Assembly (NCBI GenBank): GCA_963969595.1
Contig: OZ018408.1
Span: forward strand, 24,549,823-24,613,822
Origin: Neckera pumila
Taxonomy: Eukaryota > Streptophyta > Bryopsida > Hypnales > Neckeraceae
DNA length: 64,000 bases
Direction: 5' to 3'
Both the position numbers and the translations under genes were made by a program. Under the pieces are notes generated by a model, which worked only from the letters and a program-made list of their open reading frames with translations, did not search any database and was not told the origin of the DNA. Positions 1-11,312 of this stretch are shown piece after piece (within the stretch, counting starts at the first letter, position 1; the number at the start of each line of letters is the position of its first letter).

Positions 1-748
1 ATATATGCATTTAAAGTGAAAAAAATAAGTTTTTTTGCACGTTGCTTAACTAGATTTTTTGGCTTTGAGTCTTTTTAGTTCAAATTTTTTGCACTATGGA
101 CTTTGATTTTCTACTTGTTTATGTTAATTAGTTGAGTCAAGAATCTCCCAAGAAAATTTAGGATAAAAAGCACTTACTTTTCACTCATTAAAAGATTGTT
201 AAGAAGAGGTGGGTTCAAGATCGAAGAAAAAACTGAATTGTTAATAGTTTTTAGATGGAATCGAATTACAATAATCCCAACGGTGAGATTGTTCTAGCAA
301 GAGAATCCAACCTTGTCTAACAATTTTTTTTGAAAAATTCTAAAAATTGCATTGAAAGACAAATTCTACAAGTTATTTTTTTGAGAAGATGCTTAAATTG
401 CCCGAAAAACTAAGATTGTACATAACTTTCCCATAATTAGTCCAAATTGAATGAAACAAAGCTTCACATGTAGACAAAAATATAATCTTTGTGAAAAAAA
501 AAGAAAAAAAAAGTTATTTTGACTTTTTGTGATTTTTTTTGGTTGCCTATCAAACTCCATTTTTGCTTATTCTGCCATACCTTTTGCTCCCGGGCATCAA
601 TTAAAACAAAAATTACATATTCACAAAGCTCTCGCAAAAATACACAACCTCAAAAATTTCCAAAAAATATTACTAAAAGTAGAATTAGTAGGAACCTGTC
701 CGGACCCGAATTGTCCCCCGAGGGGACAAACGGTCCTTTAGGGGTTAT
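1..748. mobile_element. TTAA-type element, family A, cut by window edge
   Basis: The right part of a family A element, beginning inside the element at base 1. It matches 11313-12316 and 58060-58994 in opposite orientation. It ends with the family terminus GGTCCTTTAGGGGTTA at 732-747, where the last TTAA base is changed to T. Just before the end lies the family's GC-rich subterminal block (cggaccc...tgtcccccgaggggac, 700-726). No coding potential is seen; the short reading frames at 519-776 cross the terminus and are chance. Confidence 0.6.
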
Positions 749-839
749 ACAGTTACAATTCCCCCAAAAAAATTAATACAACTTATCACAATGTTGGCTT
801 TTTACCGTCAATTCAATTCAAACCCAAATTCCAAGAAGC

Positions 840-1480
840 TCAAAAACGGCCGTTTGCCTGGGCATTCTAGGGTTTTAAAAAATGAACGGTAAAAAAAACC
901 TTTGGTCTCCATTACCTTGGCGTTGAGTGCACATCCCTGGTGGGCCCCCCCCCACCCCCACCCAATGTATAAATATCCTGGAGCTGCTGACTCAGCCCAT
1001 CTTTTCCCAGAAAACCAATGTCCACGCAGGCCAAATGCCACAACCAGAGGAATGAGAGGATGGATAAGTTAACTCCCCAACCAGGCCACTTGGCTACGTG
1101 GCACACGGAGGAGAGCCCCTGGAAGCCACCAATGCCGTGCGCCTCTTGGCGTTCCCCAATTGCGAGCGGGAATGCAGTGCAATCATGCCGGCCTCCGTAA
1201 AGATACTGTTGGTTCACATGCTTGGGGCGTGGCATTGGCTGCAGCCCACGTGATGGGTGGCCAATCGGATGCTGGCCCTGGGAAAGGCCTTGTTTGGACT
1301 TTGGATGTCTTTCCAGGGCCTGCGACCTCAGTGGCCGCCTTGCCGGGCCGCCCGGGCGGAAGGGCTGGCTGGCGGCTTCGGACGGATTTTTTCAGACGCC
1401 GGGATAACAGGAAAAAACTGCCCCTGCCCTGCCCTGCCCTGCCCTGAATCATTGGGGCTAGGAAACTTTTAATAAGGTAG
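840..1480. other. GC-rich island without recognisable gene
   Basis: This stretch is clearly richer in G+C than its flanks. It holds a C-rich tract at 942-963 and five CCCTG units at 1422-1446. Several overlapping open frames exist on both strands, but none shows a protein family I recognise, and the openness is expected from low stop-codon density. It may be a captured gene or promoter fragment, or an unmethylated island; neither can be shown here. Confidence 0.4.
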
Positions 1481-1484
1481 AGCC

Positions 1485-1888
1485 ACCCATACTTATGGGG
1501 CCAGGGAGAACTGACCCCTGTATTGCCCCGACTTTTAGGGCCTCTTCACACTATGGCCGTCCAAGTCGAAAGTCCGTCGTTTCTACTAATCATACTGCAG
1601 GGTCCGTCGGTTCCACCAATCATATTGCACAATCCCACGGCCTCTCGACTTGGATGGCCATAGTGTGAAGAGGCCCTTATCCTTGCAGAAAACACTAAAA
1701 TTCTTTATTTGCCACATTTGATAAAACTTGCAATTTCTGAATTCATATTTGCAATCAAAGGCCCCAAATTAGTTAGGAGTCGTGTGAAGAAATACAAAAT
1801 TTAAGCGGCACAAAATAAGGGGCAGTTTTTACATTTACCCTTTGACGGGGCAATAGAGGGGTCAGTCCTCCCTGGCCTACTTATGGTC
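1485..1888. mobile_element. Inverted-repeat element enclosing a Tourist-like MITE
   Basis: The segment around 1487-1530 (ccaggga, ctgacccct, tattgcccc) recurs inverted at 1842-1886 (ggggcaata, aggggtcag, tccctgg). About 40 bp of imperfect terminal inverted repeat therefore brackets the interval. A separate MITE (1538-1676) sits inside. The enclosed block 1738-1800 is a dispersed sequence also found at 15412-15470 and, inverted, at 2265-2330. Confidence 0.5.
1538..1676. mobile_element. PIF/Harbinger (Tourist-like) MITE, 139 bp
   Basis: Terminal inverted repeats of about 32 bp with one mismatch begin GGGCCTCTTCACACTATGGC on the left and are mirrored up to 1676. The element is flanked on both sides by TTA (1535-1537 and 1677-1679), the 3-bp TWA target duplication typical of PIF/Harbinger. 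GGGCC-starting termini also fit Tourist MITEs. Near-perfect arms suggest a fairly young copy. It encodes no protein. Confidence 0.8.
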
Positions 1889-2425
1889 GAGCTTATAGTT
1901 GTATGACGAGCCTCTTGCGGAGGTAAAGCCCAGGATGTATGTAAAAAGAAAGACCCCATATTTGGTGCTGTCTTTGTCCAATTGTCAATCCCTCTCCTAC
2001 ACTCAATAGTGCAATTGGGTTGCCTTGACAATTAGGTTGCCTTATCCCAGAGAAGTTATCTCATGTTACCTCATGACTCATGGCTTGTCTACATGGAGGC
2101 ACAAGCCATTCACTGATCCCGAGCCATGAATCAGCGTACCAACCCATGTAGCACATATATTTCTTCACATCTTTGCATCCTTCTACAGTAACTCAGATAT
2201 TACTATAGTGTAGAATGTCAAGATATTAGTCTAGGGCAACTTAATTGCACTATTCAGTGCAGCTAATTTGGGGCCTCTGATTGCAAATATGAACTCAAAA
2301 TTTGCAAAAAATTCATGCGTAGCAAAAAAAAGTTCCTACGTTTTCCCAAGGGATAAAACGAGAGGGGTGTGTGTGACAAAATGGCCTCCGCAAGAGGCTC
2401 ATCATACAACTATAAGCTCGACCCA
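1885..2425. mobile_element. Foldback/MITE element, family G, about 540 bp
   Basis: The left end (ggtcgagcttatagttgtat, 1885-1904, then gacgagcctcttgcggagg) is repeated inverted at 2387-2425, giving terminal repeats of about 39 bp. Subterminal sequences (gcggcacaaaataagg-like, ttttccc...ggataaaac) resemble the 248-bp element at 15318-15565, so this looks like a larger relative. The middle (2030-2260) is unrelated sequence. Confidence 0.6.
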
Positions 2426-2599
2426 CCTATACCCGATCACTGAAACAATTTCAGGATAGATGAGGAGCAATGTGAGGCACAAGACGTTAAATCTGTCTCA
2501 CGAAGTAGAATGAGTAGGATAAATTTTGTGTTTTCTAGAATAAAAAGTAAAAAAAGGTCCCCTATTTTGTATTGTGTTTAGGATATGTTGTAAACCTCT

Positions 2600-2700
2600 C
2601 TTAGCTGATTTGGTGTCTCTAATTGCAAAATATGAATTCAAAATTTGCAAAATATTTCATATGTGGCAAATAAAAAATTCTTGCATTTTTTCCTAGTGTA
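2600..2700. repeat. Fragment of family G subterminal repeat
   Basis: The sequence from about 2600 to 2700 (tgcaaaatatgaattcaaaa, then tttgcaaaatatttcatatg) is a diverged copy of the block at 2270-2350 and of 14590-14660. No ends or target duplication are visible, so it is annotated only as a relic. Confidence 0.4.
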
Positions 2701-3897
2701 AATCTATCGTGTTGGTCCTACTTCGTGGGATGGGTTTAATACCCTGTGTGTGAGGCAGAGGAAATTTTTCTTGTATAGAGAGATAAGATATATTAAGATT
2801 GTGAATTTTTGTAATTTTATTTCCAAAATTGAAATTACTATAAATTTTGGGAGCCAAAAAGTGCTTAGAATTCATAGCCAATGTCTAGACTCTTCTAATT
2901 CTGATCATTCAAGAGACTATTTTCTTGCTCAGTACTTCCTACACACTTTATGACACTTTGGGACATGTGTCATGACTTTATTAGTCCCAACTCTGAAAAA
3001 GAGAAGAACAAAAACATTCCAAGCTTCTGTTTGAAATTTGTTCTAGCATTGGTTGGAAAAACCAATACCATATAGGTTGGCCATGGCTCCCTAATCTGAA
3101 AAGGGTGGTTCTACTTTATTAGGATTCCCTCTCAACTCCTAATACAGTAGCCGACATTGACTACCGTACTTGAAGGTTTGATTCAGCATCCAAGTGCCAC
3201 AATTGAAATTCCATGTCAGATTCTCAAGGGTCCATGTCACCTCATACCATTCACAAGATGACATGGGGCACTATTTTTACCAAAAAATGACTTAATTTTT
3301 ACCAAATTTGACCTTTGCATAAGGTATTTGGATTATGAACATTTTCACAGCTTATTATCCGAGCTCTCCAAAACTGGATAGATACATCCAAACACAATAG
3401 GACTTGTCTTAGTGCATCCTTTCTTAGTGTATAACTGCCAATTATTCAATTAGTAGGTGGACCAATTTGAAGCACGTTTTTTGAAAGGAGCGTAGTGAGA
3501 GCCAACATTAGTTAGGTGGCTATTATTATCCCTCTCTAAAAGCATACATCTCTCTTAGTGTATAAGTCCTAGCACAATGCACTAAGACCAGTTCTATTGT
3601 AGCTGTGTTGAATAGGCAATTTTTGTTTATTTTTCAACAATGCAACTATTATAGCGTGGTTACTTGGTGCTTCATGAATTACTGTGCAAAGTTCAATATG
3701 AGTTTATATTGGGATGGAAAGGAAAGGAAAATTTGTAAAAATGAAGATATAATGTTTAGATTCTACTCATATTATACTTTATTTTGCCAAAACCATTCAA
3801 AATCTACATTTGTCTCCCTTCCCTCGGACTTATAGCGGTTAATTTCTACTTGCTCAACAGTCTATTAAGTCAGAAATGAATGGTTGAAAAAATTGGC
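2701..3897. other. AT-rich intergenic sequence, nothing recognised
   Basis: No gene, RNA or bounded element could be supported. Open frames are 60-77 codons, have no recognisable motifs, and lie in sequence with no coding-like composition. Confidence 0.5.
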
Positions 3898-4755
3898 TTA
3901 ACCCCAGAAGGACCAACATGCATTTTTGGGCCATATAGAAATTTTGGGCAGGTATGTGTGATTAGAGATATCCATATTTGAGGCTGAAATTTTAATAGAA
4001 GGTGGGGGCGAGGAATATCTTCATGTGTACCAAGTTTCGTGACATTTCAAAATACGAGTCAAAAGTTGTGACCTAATATGTTACTTTTTTTCGTAACTGG
4101 GCAATTTGGGCAAATCAGAAAAAATCATTTTTTCCGGAATGTTTTTTTTGAAATTGGTTCTCTACATTTATATATACTTAAAAAGCTTTGAATCATTCCA
4201 TTTCAATTAATGAGTCAAAAGTTATGAGGGTTTTTGAATTGCGGGCACTTATGGATTCTCAACTCTAAAAAAAACTTTAAAGTCGTTTATTTAACTCAAT
4301 TTTCGATATTTTTGGAAAAAAATAAAATCCTAGGATGTACATTGATTATTACAACATTACAACCGTTGGGATTGGCATTTTTAAATTCCATGATTAAATT
4401 TTTAACAATTTAGTATTTTGAATCATTTCCTACTTCTTTCTACTTAAACTGAATTCAAAGAAGTACCACCTTTACTGGCATTTTTTCATTCAAAAGTGAG
4501 CTTGCAAAGTGCAGCTGCCCGGTTTTTTGCAGGTTTGAAAAAATGGTTTTCAAGACTTTGAATGCTTATATCTTATGATCCACACTGTGGAATTTTCTGA
4601 AATTTTTACCACATGTTTTCAAAATATCATACTACAAAATCCTACGGTTATACGTGTCAAAAATTGTTTTTTTCCAAAAATTTGGTAGTTGTATTAGAAA
4701 TGGCAGTTTAGGAGTGTTTTTGGTGATTACATAGTCATGAAACTTTAGGGGTTAA
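3898..4755. mobile_element. TTAA-type element, family B, 858 bp
   Basis: It starts at TTAACCCCAGAAGGACC (3898) and ends ACTTTAGGGGTTAA (4755), with TTAA at both borders. Its body is collinear with 29931-30859 and, inverted, with 13015-13921, 19108-20047 and about 28585-29364. Shared internal landmarks include 'gtgcagctgccc' near 4510 and 'gttgggattg' near 4364. No transposase frame exists; it is a non-autonomous element. Confidence 0.65.
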
Positions 4756-4821
4756 TACAATTATAGGCTAGGGCGGTTCATTGAATAAATGCTAACAAAT
4801 TTGGTTTATGAGTTTAATCTC

Positions 4822-5474
4822 TTAACCCCAAAATGACCCTAAGGACAAAATTTGTCCTTGACCAATTTTTAAAGTTAAATAAAATCTTACCAAACTATTA
4901 TTTTTAATAGTGTATATTTTTGAAAAATTCTTTTTGAAGTTTATTTTTAGCTTCAAAAATTCAATTTAGAAAATGATTGATTAAGAATTTTCTATTCAAG
5001 ATTTTGTGCACGGGGGTCCATTGCAATCTTGACTTTCTGTAGTGTTGAGGGCTCTTGGGAATGAGCCTCAAATACACTAGATCTTTGAGAAAAAATCACA
5101 TTAGAAATTCATTTAAAAAAAATGTAAAGTAGATTTTGAGAAGTCATTAATTGATTGGGATTATGCATTTTAGGCCCTTTAACCTTGTATTGTTTGGTGA
5201 TCAACGTTTTAGATTTTACATGTGAAAAGAAGATTAAAAGACTTCAAATCACTTTCATAGTTTTAACACCCTCATGATCAAACATTATAATCTTTCAATC
5301 CGTAAGATATACTGTTGTGTTTTCTTTTTAATGTGATCTCTAACATGTATTGTATGATTATATACGATTACAATTCAGAAAGAATTGATACAACTTATAA
5401 AAAAATTGACTTTTTATTCAATTTAAAGCACATTTCTAAAAGCTAAGGAAATTCCAGGGTCATTTGGGGGTTAA
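4822..5474. mobile_element. TTAA-type element, family C, 653 bp
   Basis: It is bounded by TTAACCCCAAAATGACCC at 4822 and ATTTGGGGGTTAA ending at 5474. The body matches 22468-23108 in inverted orientation (for example 'ctcttgggaatgagcctcaa' near 5050 against its complement near 22870). It has the same TTAA/CCCC terminal design as families A and B but a different interior and no coding capacity. Confidence 0.6.
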
Positions 5475-6005
5475 ATCCTATATTGATCTTGTTGGAGCCA
5501 AATTTGGACCATAAATCATATCCTTGGACTCTTTTATCGGAAATCAAACTGATTTTTTTTATCAAATACTTGCATAGGTGGCATTTTTACGGTAGTATTT
5601 TGGCACTAAAAAATTAAGTCTAAGTGTTAACAATTGGATGGCCATAATTTTTGACCCAATTTTCAACTTGGACCTGATTTGATTTGGCCCATGGATTGTA
5701 AATTGTAAATTGGGCCAACTTTGGATCAAGCACGCAACCAATTATTAAGTGGTCCTAACATAAAATGCAAGTACCTAAGACCAACTTGTAAAATAAACCA
5801 TTTTGTAATATTTTAAATGCATTCATGAAAAATGATAAAAGCAAGAAAAGGGTTTAGGATGCATCATCAAGTTGAGTTTCAATCATTTATGAAATGTCCA
5901 TACAAATTCAAAATTTTAAAATTCTTTTTGGAATAATTTTGGTTTTCTATGTCATTGTATTAGAAATAGTTTTATTGTATTCATTTTCTATTATAAAGTA
6001 TCATT
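5475..6005. other. AT-rich intergenic sequence, nothing recognised
   Basis: Between two elements; no gene, RNA or repeat boundary is visible. Confidence 0.5.
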
Positions 6006-6268
6006 AGAGGGGATTTGGGAGTCTTGGAGGGCTGTGAGTTCCCCTACATTCCTAGATTGCAGGAATGCAGCTCAGCAGTTGGCTGACGTGGCAACTTTTG
6101 AAAAAAAAATTTAATAATAATAATTTTTTGCTTACAATGATATTATGGTAAAAAAAAAAAAAAATTTAATTTAAAAAAATTCTAACACCCCCGTACCACC
6201 GTTCACTAAATTTGGCCAAATTGGGGAACGGGCCTGAAACAACCTTCCAAGGCCCCTGAATCTCCTCA
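6006..6268. mobile_element. MITE family E, about 263 bp
   Basis: The left end gaggggatttgggagtcttg is mirrored by caaggcccctgaatctcctc at 6247-6266, giving imperfect terminal repeats of about 25 bp. An A/T-rich core (6100-6180) lies between. Related copies are at 7391-7674 (opposite orientation) and about 51660-51960, sharing the internal motif gggcctgaaac or its complement. Confidence 0.55.
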
Positions 6269-6955
6269 AATGTGAATTTTTATGGCAGATGGTAATAGGC
6301 AATTCTGCCGTTGTGAATTTTTTTTTCCCTCTTAAGGTTGAGATAATTCCCATTGTTATGATTGTGTACTAGAGGTCCACCTCTCTAAATTAAATTTGTC
6401 ATAGTCAAATACAAGTATATTTGTATTTGAAAGTGAATGAAATTATTACTCTTATAAGCACTTGCTTTTAATGTGTAAGTGAGAGAAAGTATAAGTGAAC
6501 TCTCTTCAATTAAAAAATTAAAGTAAAATTGAAGAACACGAGTGACAAGTTTACATTAAGACCTTTATTTACATCAAACTATGAGTAGAAATGGTTCGAG
6601 TGAAAATGACAAAAGAGTATGCAACCATATGCAAAAACAAAATAAACTACATTTGCTCTCATACCGATTTTTGCTTCCGCTTAGGCACTAATTCCTTGTA
6701 ATTGAGCCTTCAACTACCGGTATAGCTTACAATATATTCAAATTTTTTTTTATACACCCTAAAAGACCAAACAATAATTTTTTAGCAATATAGCAATTTT
6801 GGAAAGCCTACAAAAAATAGCAATATCCACCATATTTTTTGAGTTTTTTTGGGGATGTGAGAATAAGGAGTACCTTGCTACCCCACCAAAAAAATTTACA
6901 ATTTCATTTTGCCCACCAGGAGCTATGGTATAAAATGTCGTTTTGATGGACATGG

Positions 6956-7290
6956 GACAATATTAGGCATGATAGAATAACTTTTTTCAAAAAAACTTTG
7001 AACTAAGCTAATGTATAAAATCAAGATAAATTTCATTTCCAAAAATTTGTTTAAGATGTTAAATCTTTGAAAAAAAGTTATAGACAAAATTCAGAGAGGA
7101 TGTTTGAAAATGTCCAAGAAAATGTCCAAGAAAGTGTCCCTTCCAATCCCTCTCTAAAATTTGTCCATAACTTTTTATTAGAGACTCAAAATCTCAAACA
7201 AATGTTTAAAGATGAAATTTATCCTGATTGCCCACATTAACTTAGTTCAAAGATTTTTGAAAAAGTTATTCTACTATGCCTAAATGAGGT
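6956..7290. repeat. Near-palindromic foldback repeat, family K
   Basis: The outer arms (taggcatgatagaataactt at 6964-6983) reappear as their complement at 7261-7282, and the sequence folds on itself around about 7130. Internal paired motifs include 'attcagagagg' with 'cctctctaaaat'. Three other copies are at 9426-9762, 34536-34862 and 63835 to the window end. Confidence 0.6.
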
Positions 7291-7390
7291 CTAAAATACT
7301 ACTTCGAACAAAATTCTTGCTTTTGACTTAATAATGAGTAGTTGAGCTTGTACTAATTTTTATTTACATATCCCACATGGGTTGTTTCAT

Positions 7391-7674
7391 TAGATGACAT
7401 TTGAGGTCATTGGAGGGTCGTTTCAGGCCCATTCCCAAATCTGGCCCGATTCTATAAACAACCGGTAGGTATTGTCAGAAGAAAAAAAAATTAACTTTTT
7501 TTCCCAAATATCATTTTAAGTATTTTATTTTTATTTATTTATTTTATTTCCAAAAATGACGGGTTACAATCTCAGCCACATCAACCAGCAGTTATCCTAT
7601 GTTCTCGCAGTCTAAGAACACTGGGGGAACGCAGGATAATTTGTAGTCTCTTAGAGGCCTGAAAAGTCATCTAA
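7391..7674. mobile_element. MITE family E, inverted copy
   Basis: The left tagatgacatttgaggtcat is mirrored by ggcctgaaaagtcatcta near 7657-7674. Internal sequences (cgtttcaggcccattcccaa, 7419-7438) are the reverse complement of the family E motif at 6213-6240. Imperfect ends suggest an older copy. Confidence 0.5.
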
Positions 7675-7768
7675 TGTACTTCCTACCACCCCACTTGTAT
7701 AAAGGGCTTGTCTTCTCAACTCTATGAACACCAAATAAAGTGACCTTCAAAGCTATGTGAGATAGTTG

Positions 7769-8701
7769 TTAAACCCTAAAGGCCCAAGGCCTTTTTTCTG
7801 CCAAAAAACACCCACAATTGCCATTTTTTAGCAAAGAGTGAAAAAAATTTAAAAATGTTTTTTTTGCACATCTAACCGTAGGATCTTACACCTAACTAGT
7901 ATAAGAATGTGTGGAAAGAATCTCAGAAGTTTTGACCACACAGATTGCAAGATATCTACGTTTAAAGTGAAAAAAACAAATTTTTCAGCACATTGTGGGA
8001 CTAGACTTTTTGACTTTAAACATTTTTAACTTAAAATTTTTGCACTAAAGAGTTTTGAGCTCTAAATTTTTATAGTGGAGAATTGAGTTGACAATCTACC
8101 AAAAAAAAAAATTTTAAAAAAACTTAATTTTCATCATTAAATAAATTGTTAAGTAGAAGTAGGTACAAGATAGAAGGAAAATCTAAAATATTCATATATT
8201 TTAGATGGAATTAAAATGCACTAATGCCAATGGTGAGATTGTTCTAGCAAGTAAACTAAACCATGCCAATTTGAAAAATTTGAAAATTTGCATTTAGAAT
8301 TGAGTCCTATAAATTATTTTTTTTCAAAAAGATGCTCTAACTGCCCAAAAAACAAGAATGTCCATAACTTTCTCATAACAAATCCAAATGAAATGAATCA
8401 AAGCTTTTAAGATAGACAAAAATATAATCTATGAGAAAAAAATACTAAAAAAAAAACAAAAAAAAACGTGCGAATTTTTGTTTTGCTGCCCACGTTGCCC
8501 CCTATCCCCTGTTTTGAGCTTATTTGGTCATAACTTTTGTTCCCGAGGACCGATTGTGAAAAAAATTATATTCCCACAAAGCTAATCAGATTTTCTACCA
8601 CCAAAAAAAGTTTCAAAAAATCAGGAGAAAATTTCAGCCTGTAGGTACGTGCCCGTAAACACATTTGTCCCCCAAAGGGACAATGGGCTTTTAGGGGTTA
8701 A
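7769..8701. mobile_element. TTAA-type element, family A, 933 bp
   Basis: A full-length copy: TTAAACCCTAAAGGCCC at 7769 to GGGCTTTTAGGGGTTAA ending at 8701. It serves here as the reference uninterrupted family A copy. At 7960-7985 the interior reads cgtttaaagtgaaaaaaac, the site that is split by another element in the copy at 29735-31539. No protein-coding frame of note. Confidence 0.65.
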
Positions 8702-9284
8702 TTATTTTGATTTCTTTGAATTTCATATTGAATTTTTTAAAATTATCTTTCATTCTGTAGGGAAATATCTTCATACACAAGGGAAATGTGGATGTTATAG
8801 GGACATGACATGTGGTAAACTTAAGTAGTGTTAGTGGTTCATTATGCATGGTGGTTCATAATGAACCCTAAAACGGACTCCAACCGTCCAAAAATCAAAA
8901 GTGAATTTGGGTCAAAAAGAGTTAGTAGAAGTTGATGGATGAAGTTTAAAAAGGCACATTAGAAAAATTCTCAGCCGTCCAAAGGGTCGCTCCGCAATGA
9001 CCAAACCAGCCTATTAATCACCTGAAAATTAGTAGGGGCATATAGCTGCAGTGCATTGTCAAAGTGTGTGAATTTTGCGAAAGACGTTAGGACTCCAATA
9101 ATGAGGTTTAGTAGAATTCTGTTTAATATTCAACCACGTGAGCATACATGATGATTAATTAAGAATTTAATCAAATTCAATGAAATGAAGGAATATGAAG
9201 AGGATTTTCAAGCTAGTTGCTAAACAACTGGAGAACTCTTACATTTCCAACTAGCTTCTAAAGCCACCTAGTTTAAGGTGTTTG
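8702..9284. other. AT-rich intergenic sequence, nothing recognised
   Basis: No gene, structured RNA or bounded element could be identified between the family A copy and the family K-associated sequence. Confidence 0.45.
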
Positions 9285-9762
9285 AAGATGAGAAGAGAAG
9301 CTCCTTATGTACACATGGAGTGGTAGGAGGTAGAACAATCCATGTGGGATATGTAATTTAGAATTGTAGTTTCTCAACCGCTCATAGTTAAGTTTAAAGG
9401 AATAATTATGTTAAAACTAGAATTTTAGACCTCATTTAGGCATAGTAGAATGAATTTTTTCATAAAACTTTGAACCACAAAAAGTTGGATTATCAAGCTA
9501 GTTTTCATCTCCACAAATCTGTTTGAGATTTAGAGCCTCCAACAAAAAGTTCTAAATAAAACTAGGAGAAGGTATTTTAAAATGTCAAAGAAAATCTCCC
9601 TTTCAATCCCTTCTAGAATTTTATTTATAACTTTTTATTGGATTCTTGAAACCTCAAACGGATTTTTGGAGATGAAAATTAGCTTGATTTTACAACTTTA
9701 TTTAGTTCAAATTTTTTTGAAAAAATTCATTGTACTATGCCTAAATGACGTCAAGAATTCTA
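9285..9762. repeat. Family K foldback plus shared flank
   Basis: 9426-9762 is a near-palindrome: gacctcatttaggcatagta at 9428-9447 pairs with tactatgcctaaatgacgtc at 9734-9753. The preceding 140 bp (cacatgg...ggtaggaggtagaacaa...catgtgggata) is also present at 63720-63760, so the mobile unit is larger than the palindrome. The 70-codon frame at 9582-9794 lies in the palindrome and is not a gene. Confidence 0.6.
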
Positions 9763-9794
9763 ATTTTAACACAATTCTTGCAATGGACAAATAA

Positions 9795-11312
9795 CCCATA
9801 CCATTTGAAGATTCACCATGGACAATTGATTTCTCTATAAAAATAACCTCTTCACCCTTCCTTCTCACCAATTGTCAATGAATTAAGTCTATTATGATGC
9901 CACTAAAAAAAACCTTGATGGTAGATGTCCTTGGACTATTTTTGACATTTGCTTTTTTATTCATAACTTGATTAGAAAACAAGGTATGCAGTAATCAGGG
10001 TTACGGTGCATTACAAGACTTGAACTTTGATTATTTAACTACTAGTACTTGGATTTTGAACCACTGACAGTCATCGGACATTGTGACTTCAGGTGATCGA
10101 CTATAGGGGAAAAACAAATCATTAAGCAAAGTTAAAATGTCATTGTGGGGTGATTTCAGCTGCTCTGGAGCGGCTCTCCAAAGGGCTAAGAATTTCTCTA
10201 ATGAGTTACAAGGCAAAACTTCAACCGACCATAACTTTCACTAAGAATATCTATTTTCAATGATTTTTACTATTTTGGAAATGGCAGACCATGATCAATG
10301 ACTTAGGATAGTTAATCTTTGATTTTGTCAACTTTATATTGACAGACTAGAGTTTTGTCTTAGTTGGGCTAAATTGATAAACATTGCCAATTATTGCATT
10401 TTGAACCTATTTCTTTTGCAATTTGAATTACTTAAAGCAATTAGTGATCAATTATTTGTTCATTGCTTGGAAGGCACAATGGATGATGTTCAGACACCCA
10501 TCTTAGGAAGTTCAACACTAGAAAACAAAAAATCCGGTTGAGTTTGTTGTATCTCAAGTGTAGAGATAAAATGCTCACACTATGTAGCTTGTCATTGCTT
10601 ATACAATTGGCTTAGAAATTATTTATGCCCATGGACCAGAAGAATGCGGCATGGGGTTTCTTAGAGAATGCGAAGTTCAAGACCACACACGATCTAAATC
10701 TGCACTTCTCCTCATTTGTGAAAAAAATACCAAGTTAGACACTTGTGGCATGAATAAATTTGTGCATCAAATGGTGCGGGCTCACTTCACACAATTGCTA
10801 GCGGTAGCGCGATGCGAGAGCTGGTGTTAATCAATTTAGCAATGATGATACATGCTGATCCATTTGAAGATGTGCCCATAAGTATCCAACATGGTTAAGC
10901 CAAAGGTTGTGCAATTTAGAGTGCACAGTGCATTGGTAACCGTGATTTGCTAATACCTCTATGATTTTTGTCTTTTAGCTAATTTATGAAGATGTTCATT
11001 TTCTTTGTTCAATGTTTAACTTTGAGTTTCTTTGTCCCCATGCAAACATAAGCACTTTTAAATGTGCTTCTGATGGAAAAAATTCAAGTTCCAATTCAAA
11101 ACCAGTCAAAAGTCAAAAGTTCATTTGGAGGGTCTATTTTGGCCTGCACTGGAGTTGCACTTAATCTTACATTCCTCTCGCTTGAAATGAAAAGATGTCT
11201 GGGACCTTCCCATCTAGCCGGGGTGAATTGTCCCCTTTGTTCGTCCTTCCGAGTTTCCAATTTTTTCCGATGGATGCATGTTAAAAAAGAAGACCCCCTA
11301 TTTTGTGCTCGA
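9795..11312. other. Intergenic sequence, nothing recognised
   Basis: About 1.5 kb without a supported gene or repeat boundary. Open frames (for example 10031-10216) lack recognisable motifs. It appears single-copy within this window. Confidence 0.45.
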
